A stretch of 64,000 bases of DNA from Phialocephala subalpina (GCA_900073065.1 FJOG01000006.1:657732-721731), one strand, 5' to 3'. Shown: positions 22,754-34,707, counted from the first letter of the stretch. Notes: generated by a model from the letters alone, not told the origin. Numbers and translations: made by a program.

Positions 22754-23972
22754 CGTGTATATGTATGCTGCGCTCAGCAGCTGGGGAGCTGAGCGTTCTT
22801 GAGCGTTCTGGGTAATATCTGACTGGTAATCCTCGCTCTTACTACATGCCGGCAGTCAGCATAAAATCAATATTGCCAGAAGCGAGCGGTGCTCCATCTG
22901 GAGGTCAAGTGGTCCAATACTGACATATGTACAAATTATTTCAGGACAGAAGACCAGCTTCTGCTGCGGTCGAGTAATCTTCGAAGTCCGGAGGATGTTG
23001 GGACTTTACGATGTCTTTGTCATCGGACTGGTCGGAATCTCAGCCACAATCCTATCGGTCACCGAAGCTGCGGCACAACTCTATGAATCGTAACTTGACT
23101 TCGAGTCGCAGGCCATAAGATACGAAGTCGTCGTGAGAGGGGGAGTAGGCAAATGTACGACGCGGTCTGGGACAATCTAGGTGGGAGGTGAAGGTTCAAA
23201 AGAGTGAGTGAGTTGTGGCTGGTCAAAAGAAGTACTCGAGCAGATTATGTACAAAGGTTCAGCTGCGACAAGGCCACGCGAAAAGGCTGTGATCCGGCCG
23301 GTGAGCGGGACCTGTGTCTCAAAATATCCATCACAGAAGACCCCAGCCTTTGGCTTGTCAGTGCGTTCGATAGTCCTTCAAAATGACCCTGGTTGTTTGG
23401 TACATCCGGAACGCTTGGGGATTGTCCTCTTTCAGAGAAGCGCCCGCATTTGAAAGCCCTTCCCCGGCTTTGTCAACCATGAATGTCCCCTGGTAACGGG
23501 GACAATGTAACTCTTCCAGAGGCAAGAGTAAGAGAACTTGTGCGATCCAGAAATGCTTGGGCTCAGAAGCCTGCCGTTATCAGATTTTGAGGTGATTTGA
23601 TATCATGCCTTCGCCGCAAAAAGCATGAGAGGTGGTGCTGCAGGCACGGTCCGAGAAAGGCGCTAGTCAGGTCGCTTAGCTTGATACCGTTCTCAAACGC
23701 GGATCGAGCTTCAAGATCCTGACAATACTCACGACGATTGTTTGACTGCGTTTCAACCATCAGAATTTTCCTATTCAGCCCTCCGGAAATTTGACTGCGG
23801 CACATCGTCTACAACGACTTCGTCCGGTACCACTTTCCAACCAAAGATCGGCAAAGCTTGACCAGTATCAAGCTTTCCGCGAGAAAGTCCCAGAAACTGA
23901 GGGTCATTGGAAACAGGCAGCAAATCAGGTCCCTGAGTCGCAACGACACCAAGGACACACACACACAGCAAG
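22754..23972. other. Divergent intergenic region between the copper ATPase and CSN7
   Basis: 1.2 kb serving as 5' flank for both genes. Open frames are short and unconvincing. A GT/AC dinucleotide run (acacacacacac) sits at about 23956-23967, just upstream of the CSN7 start. Confidence 0.45.
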
Positions 23973-24913
23973 ATGGAGCAAATGAAGGCTACGAATGCCC
24001 TGGCGGTTAGTGGGACATTCAAAATACCATACACATTCAATACTGACAAAACCGCTCTCAGCCTTTCCTTGCCCTTACAAAGTCAGCCTCATCACCCCGC
24101 GCTGCTGCCGACCTCATCACACGAGCAACCTCCGCACCAAACACGTTCATCTTCGCCGAGCTCCTTCAAGCACCCCAAATCCAAGCTCTAGCTGAATCTG
24201 CAGACCATGCCTCCCACCTCACGCTTCTCAAGATCTTCAGCTATGGCACCTATACCGATTACCGCAATACCTCAAGCCTCCCCGCCTTGAACGAAGCACA
24301 AACCCTCAAGCTCCGCCAACTCTCTCTGCTCACTCTAGCAAAGAGTCAAACAGATCTATCCTACACCTCCCTCCTCGGCCATCTAGGTCTAGAAACCACA
24401 CGAGAACTAGAGGACTTGGTAATTTCAGCCATCTACGCCGGCCTCTTAAACGCCACCCTCGACCCCTACCACAAACTCGTCGCCGTATCCTCCGTCGCTC
24501 CCCTCCGCGATTTACCCCCAAATTCAATCCCACAAATGCTATCCACCCTCTCAGAATGGTCTACGCGCTGCGTCTCCACGCTCGCCGACTTGGAACGTCA
24601 AATCGCATCTATCAAAGCCGTTGCTAAACAACGCGCTAAGGAGGAAGAGGAATGGGCTGCGACTGTGGAGAAATTGGTTGAGGGCAAGGGTAGTGGTGAT
24701 AGTAAGGATAAGGGAAAGGAGGTTGATGAGAAGAGTAGTGGTAGTAGTTTATTTGCTGGGCTTGGAAGGAAGCTGGGGGCGGGTGCTGCTAGTAAGCGGC
24801 CTAGTGGGGAGGGGGAGGAAGATGAGGCTATGGAGGTTGATGACGAAGATGAACTGACGAAGGGAAAGCCGAATGCTAAGAAGAGAGGATTCGGGCTGTT
24901 GGGTGGCAAGTAG
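23973..24913 (+). CDS. CSN7: COP9 signalosome subunit 7 (PCI domain), 2 exons
   Basis: Predicted as join(23973..24005,24062..24913), 294 residues. The 56-nt intron has donor GTTAGT and acceptor CTCAG and is phase 0. The start MEQMKATNALAPFLALTKSA, then FIFAELLQAPQIQAL, LLKIFSYGTY, LKLRQLSLLTLA and a winged-helix segment ending DPYHKLVAV, are the PCI pattern of CSN7. The C-terminal third is a charged coiled coil and a disordered tail ending NAKKRGFGLLGGK. CSN7 is a scaffold subunit of the COP9 signalosome, which removes Nedd8 from cullin-RING ligases and in moulds affects development, light response and secondary metabolism. The last 25 codons and the 3' UTR are repeated downstream. Confidence 0.92.
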
Positions 24914-26030
24914 ATAAGGGCTGAGAAATGATTTGATGATATCACGAGCATACGGAGCATTAGAGCGTGGCATTTGCATTCATGGATTTTAGATGTCCCG
25001 CATTTCCAAGGACAATGGAACGGAACATCTAGACCTTATTAGAGCATGACCTCGAGACTGTGACATGGTGAAATGCCAGCAGTTGCTACAGCTTAACTGC
25101 TTGGAAGCAATGGGCATTCACACATCCCAGATGTTCCATACTCTTGGGGACATTCAAAATGCAAAATTACCGGTACTTTCAAACCTTAAAAGACCATCCC
25201 CTCGAGACGGTGATCACAGCTAAACACCCACAGGCCAAATGCTAAGAAGAGAGGATTTAGACTGCTTAGTTACACGTCCCATCCACGAGCCTAGGCACAA
25301 GACAATAGTTTCTCATCAACTTAAACCCGGTCCCACCCCTACTAGACAATGAGGATACTATCTCTAAGATTGTGACTTACTTACCTTCACCTGAGGTTCC
25401 CCAGCACCTACCATATCATGGAGCCTGATGATGAGGATGAGCTGACGAAGGGAAAGCCGAATGCGAAGAGGGGCTTTGGGTTGTTGAGTGGGAAGTAGAT
25501 GGGCAGACTGGGTTAGGATTGCACGAGATTACAACATATGATGCACAGAGCGATGACATTAGACATGCGAGCGATGAGTATTTGCAAAGTCTAGATGTTC
25601 CACCTTTTTAGGGACATTCGAATGCAAGACTACTTCCAGACCTCATAAAACCAACACCTTAAGACTGCGATCACAGCAATGATTTTTCATCGCCCCTGAT
25701 ATACGCTAGCCCTTACTGTACAATATATATCCTCATATCCATGACAGTGACTTGCCTCTCCCAATTTGAATTTCCGGTTTCCCAGCACCTAATAGATTCT
25801 GCTCAGCTTTCTCTCATAAAATGAGGAGGGGAAGAAGGGCAAGCCAAAAGTGAGGAAGAGAGGATTCGAACTGCTTGGTGGCAAGTAGATGAGAGCTGGG
25901 TTATGGTTTGATGGGGTTATGAGAACATACGGAGTATCAGAGCGCTGACGTTGGAACTCGAGATTTGGATGTCCCAAGTTCTCAAGGAGATTTGAAGAGC
26001 AGGACGGTTGGCCTCGTAGATTCCTGGAAG
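24831..26030 (+). repeat. Tandem array of decayed copies of the CSN7 3' end
   Basis: The functional tail (24831-24913) and its UTR (to about 25080) recur as: a UTR-half plus truncated tail at about 25128-25268; a nearly complete copy at 25419-25498 plus UTR to about 25680; and a copy at 25818-25888 plus UTR to about 26030. The 25419 copy still encodes MEPDDEDELTKGKPNAK and ends SGK-stop; the 25818 copy ends RGFELLGGK-stop. Each UTR part shares gatgttcc or gatgtccc, a ggacattc-like motif and cctcgagac or ccttaagac. The last two tail stops are 390 bp apart. Only tail and UTR are copied, so these are gene-end fragments rather than whole paralogues. Confidence 0.75.
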
Positions 26031-26487
26031 TATATTAATCAATACTAAGTAGCTAGAGAGCAACAGGTTACAGGACCTATTTCAAATGTCTCACGCTCTC
26101 AAGGACATTGATATGGCACATTCCAACATCACGAAAGTATTCACTTGAGAAGTGGAAGTTTGGAAAGCATTGCTTCATTATTGCAAGGAGACTATTACCA
26201 CATTAGGCCAGTAGGCTATGACCACAGGTCGTTTTCCACCATCTCCACTCAATATCGACCCTGGTATCTATGCGAAACAAAGGAAAAGTTGCAAATCGTC
26301 GCTGTCGTAAACGCTCAGAAAACCCCGCTATAAACTACATATTTTGTATGAATTTCAATGCCGTCTTCTCTCGAAATGTTCGCCCAATGGGACCGGACTC
26401 TTATGAAAATTACCACGCCTTAATTACGCCTCTTGAATGACCCTAACTGCGCCGGACAATTACCACCCCATTAAGCCATCCCAAAGC

Positions 26488-28021
26488 TCACAAGGCGTAT
26501 CCTGGAACGAAGATGAACAGGCAGTTGATGCCAGCAGCAAAGAAGAGGAAGACGACCAAAGCCATCAAGGCGCGCTTCATGAGTAGCTTCTTGACGAACG
26601 GTTCGTGGATCTTCGAGAGCTTGAAGAAGGCATGTTCACTGTAGCCAGCTAGGGCAAGGAATGGATCGGTTGACCAATACCAACAGACGATGCCGTAGAC
26701 ACCGAGGGTGAATGGGATGATCAGCTGCAAAGTAATGTTAGCATTTGAAATAGCATGAGTAGGAAGTGAGACATACGTAGAGACGGTCGGAACGGGGGTT
26801 GTCAAGGAATATCAAGACGAAGGCTGCCCAGTATCCGGCGAACATGGCGACGAGACCGAAGATTAATCTAAACATCATGGAAGGGGGGACGAGGTTGCCA
26901 AGAGCCTTGGATCGAAGGAAACCGGGGAAGGCATCACGCTCCATAGCTTGGAAGACCCAATCCTTAGCAGCATCGAAAACCTCGGGATCATCACGGCCAC
27001 GGACCTCAATGGCTTCGATGATGGGGTTGCGAATGTCATCAGGAAGGCCGATTTCTCTCTCAGACATGGGAAGGAGGTAGGTGTAGAGAATCTTCTCAGC
27101 AGAAGCACGAATATCTGCGCGAGAGATGGTGTGCTGGGGGGAGCTGGAGTCTGTACCGGTGACTTGAGGGCTGTTCATGAAGCTGGGGCGAGGGTGGTCG
27201 TGGGAGGCTTGTCGCATGTTCGAACCTGTGCTGCCTGAGGGAGAGTGACCAATGCCATTGCCATTGCCATTATCCTCACGAAGGAAAGCAGACATCTGCG
27301 CATCTTGGTTCTTGTCCTTCTCGGTGACTGAGGGTCCTGCTTGGTCGAGGTTGCCCAGGTTCTCCAGGAGAGCGGAAGATCGCTTGGATCCTGTCTTGTC
27401 ACCATCGGGGGTGCCAATCATGACTGAGCGTCGGAGTTCACGAACATAGTGTCTGCAGACGGACATATGTTGAGCAACATCGAGCCTGTCTTGCGTCAGT
27501 TTCAAGTCTCGTAATATCAGAATTTCCCTCGATTTCCAAGACATTGAAATTTGAGATCAAGGCCGCGCCACTTACCAGAAGTCAAGGTAATCGACAGCTC
27601 GTTGCTGGTCTCTCATGTACAGATAGAAGAAATAGAGATCAACAGGAGCCAGTGTTCGGCGTGCAAGGACCTCGAATAGGGTGGGGAGTCGATTCCTATT
27701 CATATCGATGGTAGGGGAAGACGAGTGGTCGTGGGAAGCCATGTTGTACGGATTGGCAGAGGCGTTCGCTGAATTGTTGGAGTTGGAGGGTACGGCTCTG
27801 GTCGATGAATTGTACGGGGGTAGGTGGGTGATTACCGGATGGTGTACCCTGACCTCCTGGATCCGGGGAAGATAGAAATCGTTGGAGTCGTTGGAATAGA
27901 TCGAGTCAATGTCCTGGTCGTGTTGGGAGATTGAAGATCGAGACTCGACCGCGGTGGTTGCTGTCGAGAGTCGAGAGTTGGTTCGATCTCGAAGTTCGAA
28001 GGTATCGGTCGCGACTGCCAT
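26488..28021 (-). CDS. RAX1: RAX1-like RGS-domain membrane protein, 3 exons
   Basis: Predicted as complement(join(26488..26724,26777..27485,27576..28021)), 463 residues. Donors GTAAGT and GTATGT, acceptors ACAG and GCAG. An RGS-like fold is split by a disordered insert: TLFEVLARRTLAPVDLYFFY, then VAQHMSVCRHYVRELRRS, later ADIRASAEKILYTYLLP and DWVFQAMERDAFPGFLRS. Three transmembrane helices follow: FRLIFGLVAMFAGYWAAFVL, LIIPFTLGVYGIVCWYW and ALMALVVFLFFAAGINCLF. This RGS plus 3-TM order is that of yeast Rax1, which with Rax2 marks bud and growth sites. Filamentous orthologues are linked to polarity and G-protein signalling. The chosen ATG at 28021 gives MAVATDTFEL; the upstream frame has no other ATG. 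Confidence 0.88.
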
Positions 28022-28325
28022 CTTAAAAACCTCGGCGCTGGACGTTCTTTCCTCCGTAGCGTTGTTCCGTAAAGCAGCGATGACTTCCACTGATGGAGAA
28101 GTTAGGGCAGCGAGCAGATTTTCTCAAGCTAAAAATAAGAGAAGCACTAGTCCCATCTCAGATTAGTGCCACTCACACAAATCCGCATTCTGGAAAATCA
28201 ACTCTGAATTTCGAGATCACGACAACGAACTTCCAACGACAAGTCTCGACACACCACACAGTACGTGCAATTACTCCGCAGGAATCTACGTTGGTTCCTC
28301 CTGCAGAATCTAACTATCTATAGAA
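28022..28325. promoter_or_regulatory. Divergent promoter region RAX1 / eL31
   Basis: 304 bp between the RAX1 and eL31 start codons. It must hold both 5' UTRs and core promoters. No specific site was identified. Confidence 0.5.
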
Positions 28326-28831
28326 ATGTCGTCAAAGTCGACCAAGAAGCCTGCGGGCAAGACCCAAAGATCCGCCATCGCTGATGTCGTTGCGCGCGAG
28401 TACACAATCCACCTCCACAAGAGAGTACGTTGAAGAAGGCACTTGGGAATATATTTGGATGCAGTAGGACTAATGGATTCCCAGCTCCATGGTGTTACCT
28501 TCAAGAAGCGGGCACCAAAGGCCATCAAGGAGATCAAGGCTTTCGCAACTCAGTCAATGGTACGCAGGATCACACATTACAACAAACGAAGTAAGAAGCA
28601 GGCCAGAAGCTGACGCCGGACTCACAGGGCACAACCGATGTTCGTCTCGACCCCCAATTGAACAAGAAGGTCTGGGAGGCTGGTGTCAAGGGTGTTCCTT
28701 ACAGACTGCGCGTCCGAATCTCGAGAAAGCGAAACGACGAGGAGGGTGCGAAGGAGAAGCTGTACAGCTACGTCCAGGCCGTGAATGTTAAGGATGCCAA
28801 GGGATTACAGACTGCTCTTGTTGAGGAATAG
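28326..28831 (+). CDS. RPL31: 60S ribosomal protein eL31, 3 exons
   Basis: Predicted as join(28326..28424,28485..28559,28628..28831), 125 residues. Donors are GTACGT and GTACGC and acceptors CCAG and ACAG, all phase 0. MSSKSTKKPAGKTQRSAIAD, VVAREYTIHLHKR, VTFKKRAPKAIKEIKAFA, then VRLDPQLNKKVWEAGVKGVP and RVRISRKRNDEEGAKEKLY make the full eL31 sequence. It lies on the large subunit near the peptide exit tunnel, where it contacts targeting factors. Two short introns near the 5' end are usual for fungal ribosomal protein genes. Length is normal. Confidence 0.97.
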
Positions 28832-30367
28832 GTGCTCTCTTTTTCATGGCATGGTTTGGGTGGAGTTGCTGCATTCTGCTGGTTAGCTCATGAATGAAAA
28901 GGTCTACCTGCATCCGAGAGCAAACGATTTCTCAAGACTACACTGGAATTTTGGTTGTGATGGATGTTATGGGATTATTGGACATGGACGTAAATGTGGG
29001 AATGATGCACGAGACAGCCCAGCAAGCGCTCTAGGAGCATTGTTGCAAATGTGCGCAGGCGCTCACATGCTCTGCTGCATTGTTGTTTGCTCGTGCTCCT
29101 GTCCTCACCGTATGCGGAAAAGGTTACACCCCAAAGTGCCAAGGAATGAGGAACATGAGCCTGATACACTGTCAATTGCAGAATACTCGAGGAAGTCAAG
29201 CGACAAGTCTTCACTCTACTCTGACAGATTCAGTCTCGCAAGTCCCTCACATCCCTAGACAATGTCTTCCTCAGTTTCCGAGGTTCGAAGCACTTCTGTC
29301 TTGTTTTTCTAAAGCATCCCGCCCAATCAGGTCTCAACTCTCCTCTATGCCCAATTTCCGTTGCTTAGATTAGCATCTCATCCCGGTAAGGAAGACGCTC
29401 CGGCTATGTTCAGGCAAAGCCACAGTCTACCACGCTTGCTACTGGAGACTCTCAGATGCCAGCTCTACTTGGTCGAATTTGATTTTGCAGCAAGCTCGGA
29501 CATGGTCACTATCACAATCTCATGGCATGGATCAACGAGATTTATTGTTGGGGCATGACTGTTCCATGGGGCTCGTGTCCGAAGGACGTTCAGCATTGTA
29601 TTGAAGCGGAAGAACCATCCAATGACAGGCCAAACTCCAGAGTTCTTAGCAGATATTCAATCATTGGAAGACAAGTACTTCGAATTCGTTAACACTAGGA
29701 TCAATGACAAGGATGGGAAAGTCATTGTGATTGTCTCGAACGTGAAGAAGGAGATTCTAAGAGGACAAGAAGAACAGGTGACCCTTGAAACTCAAGATGC
29801 CATAGGAGCACGTATATGCAACTATCCAAGAATACTGCCTTCGAAACGTTGATGGTCACGCATCAAAGATCAACGAGCTTGTCTAATGTTGGCATTGGGA
29901 CAAGCTAGTAATAGCAATTGAAGAGGACAAGCAAAGTGTGCTTACTTTAACACCAGATTGTGGGAACATCGCTCGGGAATGCTGGAGAGCTACTCAGATG
30001 CTTAGGGTGTGGAGAGGCAGGTATTGGTGTGTTGGAAGTCTGTGCCCCCTTCAAATTGTCTGCACATGGAGGGGCATTGAGGTGCGTGTTACATCAAGAC
30101 ATACGAGATAGAGCACAATTCACTCGAAAGAAGAACCAGGGTTGGAATCGTCAAACGACAATTGAATTCATAATCCAAGCGTTGACAGGATTTCCTATGC
30201 AGTATTCATACAACCTCCAAAGACATCAGTACCCCTTTCTGCCAGTAACAGTGACAATGACAATGCCGCATGCAGAACCCAACTCAAAGCAAACAGACTC
30301 CGTAGTATGCACATTCTCCATGATCATCGTTAAACGCCAACAGTTCACCATACAATCCAATCATTCC
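28832..30367. other. Convergent intergenic region, 1.5 kb
   Basis: 3' flanks of eL31 and UBC11. The stretch 29601-29852 (plus) reads as 83 charged codons but has no recognised domain. It could be a remnant or a short unknown gene. I leave it uncalled. Confidence 0.4.
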
Positions 30368-31029
30368 TTACTCATCATCGACATCGCGGTGGCGGCCCAA
30401 AACCTTGCGCTTGAACTCCTCTGGATCCTTATCCCACAACTCAGCAGCTTCGCCGTTAAGAGGAGAAGCACTGTAATATCAATCAGTACGAATGTTCCCC
30501 AAGCGCTGGGACATCAAACTTACTTGTTTGGCTCACCAAGCAAACTTTGCAAGCTCAGCAAGACAGTTTGGATGTTGTACGCAGCAGTCCACTTGTCCTT
30601 CAAGATATCCAAGCAGATTCGGCCAGAGAAGTCGACATTGGGGTGGTAGATTGGGGTCTTGAAGAGGACGGTTGGGGCGGCATAAGGGTAGTTGGAGGGG
30701 AACTCAAAGGAGAGCTTGAAGGTAAGACCTTGGTATGGTGTATCATCTGGTCCCTCGATCGTAGCAGCCCAGCGGAGGAGATTGTCGGCAGCAGATGGGA
30801 AGGCAGAGATACCAGGCGCGGACGAGGTCATGAGCTGCATCAACTCGGTTTGTAATCTGCCTTCATCGTCAACACGCGACCACTTCAAACATTGCGATAA
30901 AGGGGATACTGACCGCTTGGTGGTGCTCTGAGCATCTACTCCTCGTCGGGGAGCAAGCTTTGAGGCTTGCGCCGGGGGCAAAGCACCTGGAGCGGAGTTT
31001 TGGGTATCTTCCATATCGTAGTTGCTCAT
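30368..31029 (-). CDS. UBC11: Ubiquitin-conjugating enzyme E2, UBE2C/UBC11 type, 3 exons
   Basis: Predicted as complement(join(30368..30470,30524..30856,30914..31029)), 183 residues. Donors GTCAGT and GTAAGT, acceptors GCAG and ACAG, phases consistent. The UBC fold is complete: [56 protein letters not shown], active-site Cys in [11 protein letters not shown], and [30 protein letters not shown]. The APGISAFP and CLDILKDKW context and the roughly 35-residue N-terminal extension fit the UBE2C/Ubc11 group. That group works with the anaphase-promoting complex to start ubiquitin chains on cyclin B and securin. It is head to head with the CHK1 gene 340 bp away. Confidence 0.93.
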
Positions 31030-31369
31030 GATGAAAGAGTTCAGAGACCGCCGATTACTTCATGCAAGAGGACAATGAAAGGCCGAAGCTCGTGAAGTTG
31101 AAGAATGTACTGGAAGCGATTGTGTTGCGAACAAAGCAGGAAGCTATCTTGACTTTGTAGGGATTTCGGATGGGTCAGCCTTCATGGCTTTGTTTACACG
31201 AAGGCCACCGGTTGCGTAGCCAACATCGGACGAGGCTCGCATGCTTATCGCGTCTGACCAATCACCGACGCGACAGACCGCGATACTTTGGCGACCTCGA
31301 AACTTGACTTGACAATAACATCATCCATTGGATATTGGCTTTCCTTGCTGTACATTCTGTCGTTTTAGA
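31030..31369. promoter_or_regulatory. Shared bidirectional promoter UBC11 / CHK1
   Basis: 340 bp between two start codons. The centre contains CGCGT (31249-31253), CCAAT (31258-31262) and ACGCG (31268-31272): two inverted copies of the MCB core ACGCG around a CCAAT box. MCB elements (full form ACGCGT) bind the MBF factor at G1/S in yeasts. Only the five-base cores are present here, so the reading is suggestive only. Confidence 0.45.
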
Positions 31370-33157
31370 TATGGTGAGTTTCTTCACGATATATTCGAGT
31401 TCTTGCCCTTAAGAATGTCCTTAATATGTGAGAACTTTCATAAGAAATGAGGAATACTAACTCAATGGAACCATTTCAGTCTCAACTCGACCCACTACCT
31501 TCTGACCTCCCCTTCCGCATTATTTCGAAGACCATTGGGAGAGGAGCTTATGCATCGTAAGTCATGTATTTCCCTCCGAAAACTAGTTGCTAATACTTTG
31601 CGCAGAATAAAGAAAGCAATTCCTCCCGCGGCCACGAATCCAGTCTTTGCGGTCAAGTTCATACACAAAGCCTATGCAGTCAAACATGGCCGCATATCAG
31701 CGAAGCAAATCGCCATGGAAGTGTCCCTACACTCCCACATCGGCCAGCATCCAAATATCATAGAGTGGTTCGCCACCGGAGAAGATGCAGTATGGAAATG
31801 GATTGCAATGGAGTACGCCGAAGGAGGGGACTTATTCGACAAAATCGAAGCAGATGTGGGAGTTAGTGAGGATATCGCACACTTCTACTTTACGCAATTG
31901 ATCAGTGGGGTCAGCTACATGCACTCGAAAGGCGTAGGACATCGAGATATCAAGCCGGAGAATATACTATTGTCAGAGAGTGGCAATTTGAAGATTGCAG
32001 ACTTCGGACTTGCTACGCTTTTCGAGTACCAGGGGCAGACGAAACTTAGCACAACGATGTGTGGGAGTCCTCCATATATTGCACCAGAAGTCATCTCTTG
32101 CTCGAAGAGCACGCAATCGAGGCATGCACCGAAGGCTTCAGGCTATGCCGCAAATCTATGCGACATATGGTCCTGTGGAGTGGTGCTGTTTGTCCTGCTT
32201 GTTGGCAACACACCTTGGGACGAGCCAACATCACAGAGCTGGGAATTCGAGGAGTACTCAGGGAAGAAGGGCCGAAGCACAGACGACTTATGGCAGAAGC
32301 TCCCCAGTTCAGTCCTATCATTACTTCGAGGCATGATGAATATCGACACGAGGAAACGCTTCACATTCAACCACATCAAGCAACACCCATGGTATACACG
32401 AAAGAACCCTCTCCTCACCTCCGATGGCAAGATGACCGACCCCTTGACCCTCGCAACGCAAATGCTGGAAGGACTAAGGATCGATTTCAGCCAACAACCT
32501 ACTCAGAAACCACGACAAGGCCAAGACGCCATGGACGTAGACACCGACGACGTCTACAATACACGATTCTCCTTCACCCAACCGGAAACCCCCATCAATG
32601 ATATAATGTTCGATTGGGAACGACCACCCCGAGTCCACGCCACAACATTCAGCGCCAGTCAACCAGTAAATACCAACGCTGGTGGAATCTGCACCATGAC
32701 GAACGGCACCTCAGGCCATCCTTTCGAGTCTCTGGCTGATGAACCAAGTATGAGCCAATTCACACCTGCTCCATCCGTCCCACTCAGCTTGACACAACAC
32801 GCTCGTCGTTTCCGAGATATTGTGCCAAATTACTCACTCACGCGCTTCTTCTCTCATCTCTCGTCTCCGCTCTTACTACAGCTTCTAAGCGATGCACTGC
32901 ATCAACTCAATGTCCCGATTCCTCCCGTCTCGCAAATGGCAGAACGGAATCACGCGGGCTGGATCAAAGTCAAGACTCTAGATGGGAGACAGTGTAGTCT
33001 CAGTGGAGATATCGTGGTGGATACTTATGCTACTGGGGAAGCGGAACTTCTAGAAGTGAGGTTCGTGAAGGTTAAGGGAGATCCGTTGGAGTGGAGACGA
33101 TTCTTTAAGAATGTGGTGGTGTTGTGTAAAGATGGTGTTTATGTTCCTGGTGCTTAG
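31370..33157 (+). CDS. CHK1: Checkpoint serine/threonine kinase CHK1, 3 exons
   Basis: Predicted as join(31370..31372,31480..31556,31606..33157), 543 residues. The first coding exon is only ATG. Donors are GTGAGT and GTAAGT, acceptors TCAG and GCAG. The kinase domain (about residues 10-280) has IGRGAYAS, AVKFIHK (the Lys), EWFATGEDAVWKWIAMEYAE, HRDIKPENILL, DFGLAT and MCGSPPYIAPEV. After a linker, a C-terminal domain from about residue 430 (RRFRDIVPNYSLTRFFSHLS, later VDTYATGEAELLEVRFVK) matches the regulatory KA1-like region of CHK1. Chk1 is activated by the ATR/Rad3 branch after DNA damage and delays mitosis. All catalytic residues are present. It shares its promoter with UBC11. Confidence 0.93.
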
Positions 33158-33668
33158 ACAGCATAGTGTTGGCGTTTAGATTGAGCATTGGGATGGCATT
33201 GGCGCTGGAGGGTACCATATGTGTGAGGTACTTAGAGTTGGGTATTGTATAATGTCGTGAGAATTGGATCGCGGATAGTGTACCATCGTTTGTGGGACAT
33301 TGAAGTGTGATTGGATCAGCGGAGCGAATATTCCCCCGCCATAAATCCGCCCCTTCATTCTTAAGCCCGGCAAGTGTCAAGAGTCACGCTTTCATTCCGA
33401 GTCGGAGTATCTTATGTTTTCATTCATCACAGTTACGAGGATGAAGGTATAAGACGGCTGGATTCTGACCCCGCGATCGCCAAGGGCATGTATGCATGAA
33501 CTCGCGTTCGTATATTGTAAGATGACTGCTTTGGATAAAGAGGCTGACTGCGCGCTGTTGATTGTCGAGTATCTGATTTTCTGTTCAAGTCCAATTCCTC
33601 TCTCTTTGGATTCCAGCATCTCGAAGTTCTGAAAGCCTCATTCTCATTTCCAAAATTAAACTTTCAGC
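33158..33668. other. Intergenic
   Basis: 3' flank of CHK1 and 5' flank of the DUF4267 gene. No gene is seen. Confidence 0.45.
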
Positions 33669-34204
33669 ATGGCCTCTCTTCCTCTTCCATTGACGATCCT
33701 CGCTGCGTCACGCATGGCGGTTGGAATATCGTGCTTCACTTTCCCATCCTTCACCTGCGCAACATTCTTCTACCCTATTCCCACGGGCTCGAATCTCGCT
33801 GTACGCAATCCCTCGTCCCCCATTTCCCCTTTCTCAAATCCAACAAAGACATAGATCCGCATGGTAGGCTCCCGAGACTTTATGCTAGGAGCCTTCCTTT
33901 TCGCTGCGAAGAGTCCGGAAATGAGGAGGAATGCGGTGTTGATTGGTGCTGCTGTTGATGCTTGTTAGCCTTCCCCCCTCTCCCTTCTCTCCCTTTTCAC
34001 AAATTTCCCCTTCCTCAGTCCACCTCGCTGTGCTTGGTAGGGCTGAGAAGCAAAACAGTGGACGCAGCGGCCTCCCTCTTCGGCTGGGCAAAAGGAGAAG
34101 TTGACGGGGCGCCGACGGTTATGTTTGGTGGTGGAGCGACGGCGTTCGTGTTGTTGGCTGCGTTGGGATGGAGGATGGGTGGTCTGGGGAAGGTTGTTCT
34201 TTGA
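33669..34204 (+). CDS. DUF4267-type small membrane protein, 3 exons
   Basis: Predicted as join(33669..33800,33855..33963,34059..34204), 128 residues. Introns of 54 and 95 nt have donors GTACGC and GTTAGC and acceptors TAG and ACAG. The acceptor at 34058 was chosen because it restores the family-like run VLIGAAVDALDAAASLFGWA. Four hydrophobic segments are visible, with IRMVGSRDFMLGAFLF in the first loop, as in DUF4267 proteins. These are integral membrane proteins found in bacteria and fungi with unknown function. If the third exon began at the earlier ttcctcag site, the frame would break. The gene is small but well structured. Confidence 0.75.
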
Positions 34205-34707
34205 AGCTCTAAATCTCTATCGCCCTCTCACACCCCCTTTCATCAAACTCTTCAAATGAGGAAGCGTCTTGGGAGGTGAGTCACATTCAAACTCAACTCT
34301 AGGGCGGGAAGGAATGATTGTTGAAACGTTGTTAAGAAGTATTTCATGGAGTCAGGATATACTCCCAACTCCAAGCCTTACACAGGCAAACGTAGAGTAA
34401 TTATATATACAAAATTTCTCGACTCATAAGTCTTTTCCTTGTATCATATGAACAGAGTGCGCCAATCCTTTCCGAAATTTGTGTATGAACTTTCCCGCGC
34501 CAATAATCGGATAAACAAACGCCAGTCTAACACCCCAAAATTGATGCTAACGCTGTTCTAAAAAGACCCCAGAAGTGATAACGCTGTTCTATCATGCTAT
34601 GCTGTCGTGCTGAGAAGGTGGGATGAATGAACGAACAGAAATCGTTGAGGGTGTTACTTCGTAGTGTATTTCGCCCCGTGTCGTAGTCCAGCTGGAGGGA
34701 AGTATCG
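34205..34707. other. Convergent intergenic region
   Basis: 3' flanks of the DUF4267 and SprT-like genes. No gene is seen. Confidence 0.45.

Noticed and set aside
29601..29852. 83-codon charged plus-strand frame between eL31 and UBC11
   Set aside because: Composition is protein-like but there is no family match, start context or splice partner. Too weak to call.
32059..32601. 180-codon plus-strand frame inside CHK1
   Set aside because: It is an alternate-frame shadow of the kinase-domain coding sequence.
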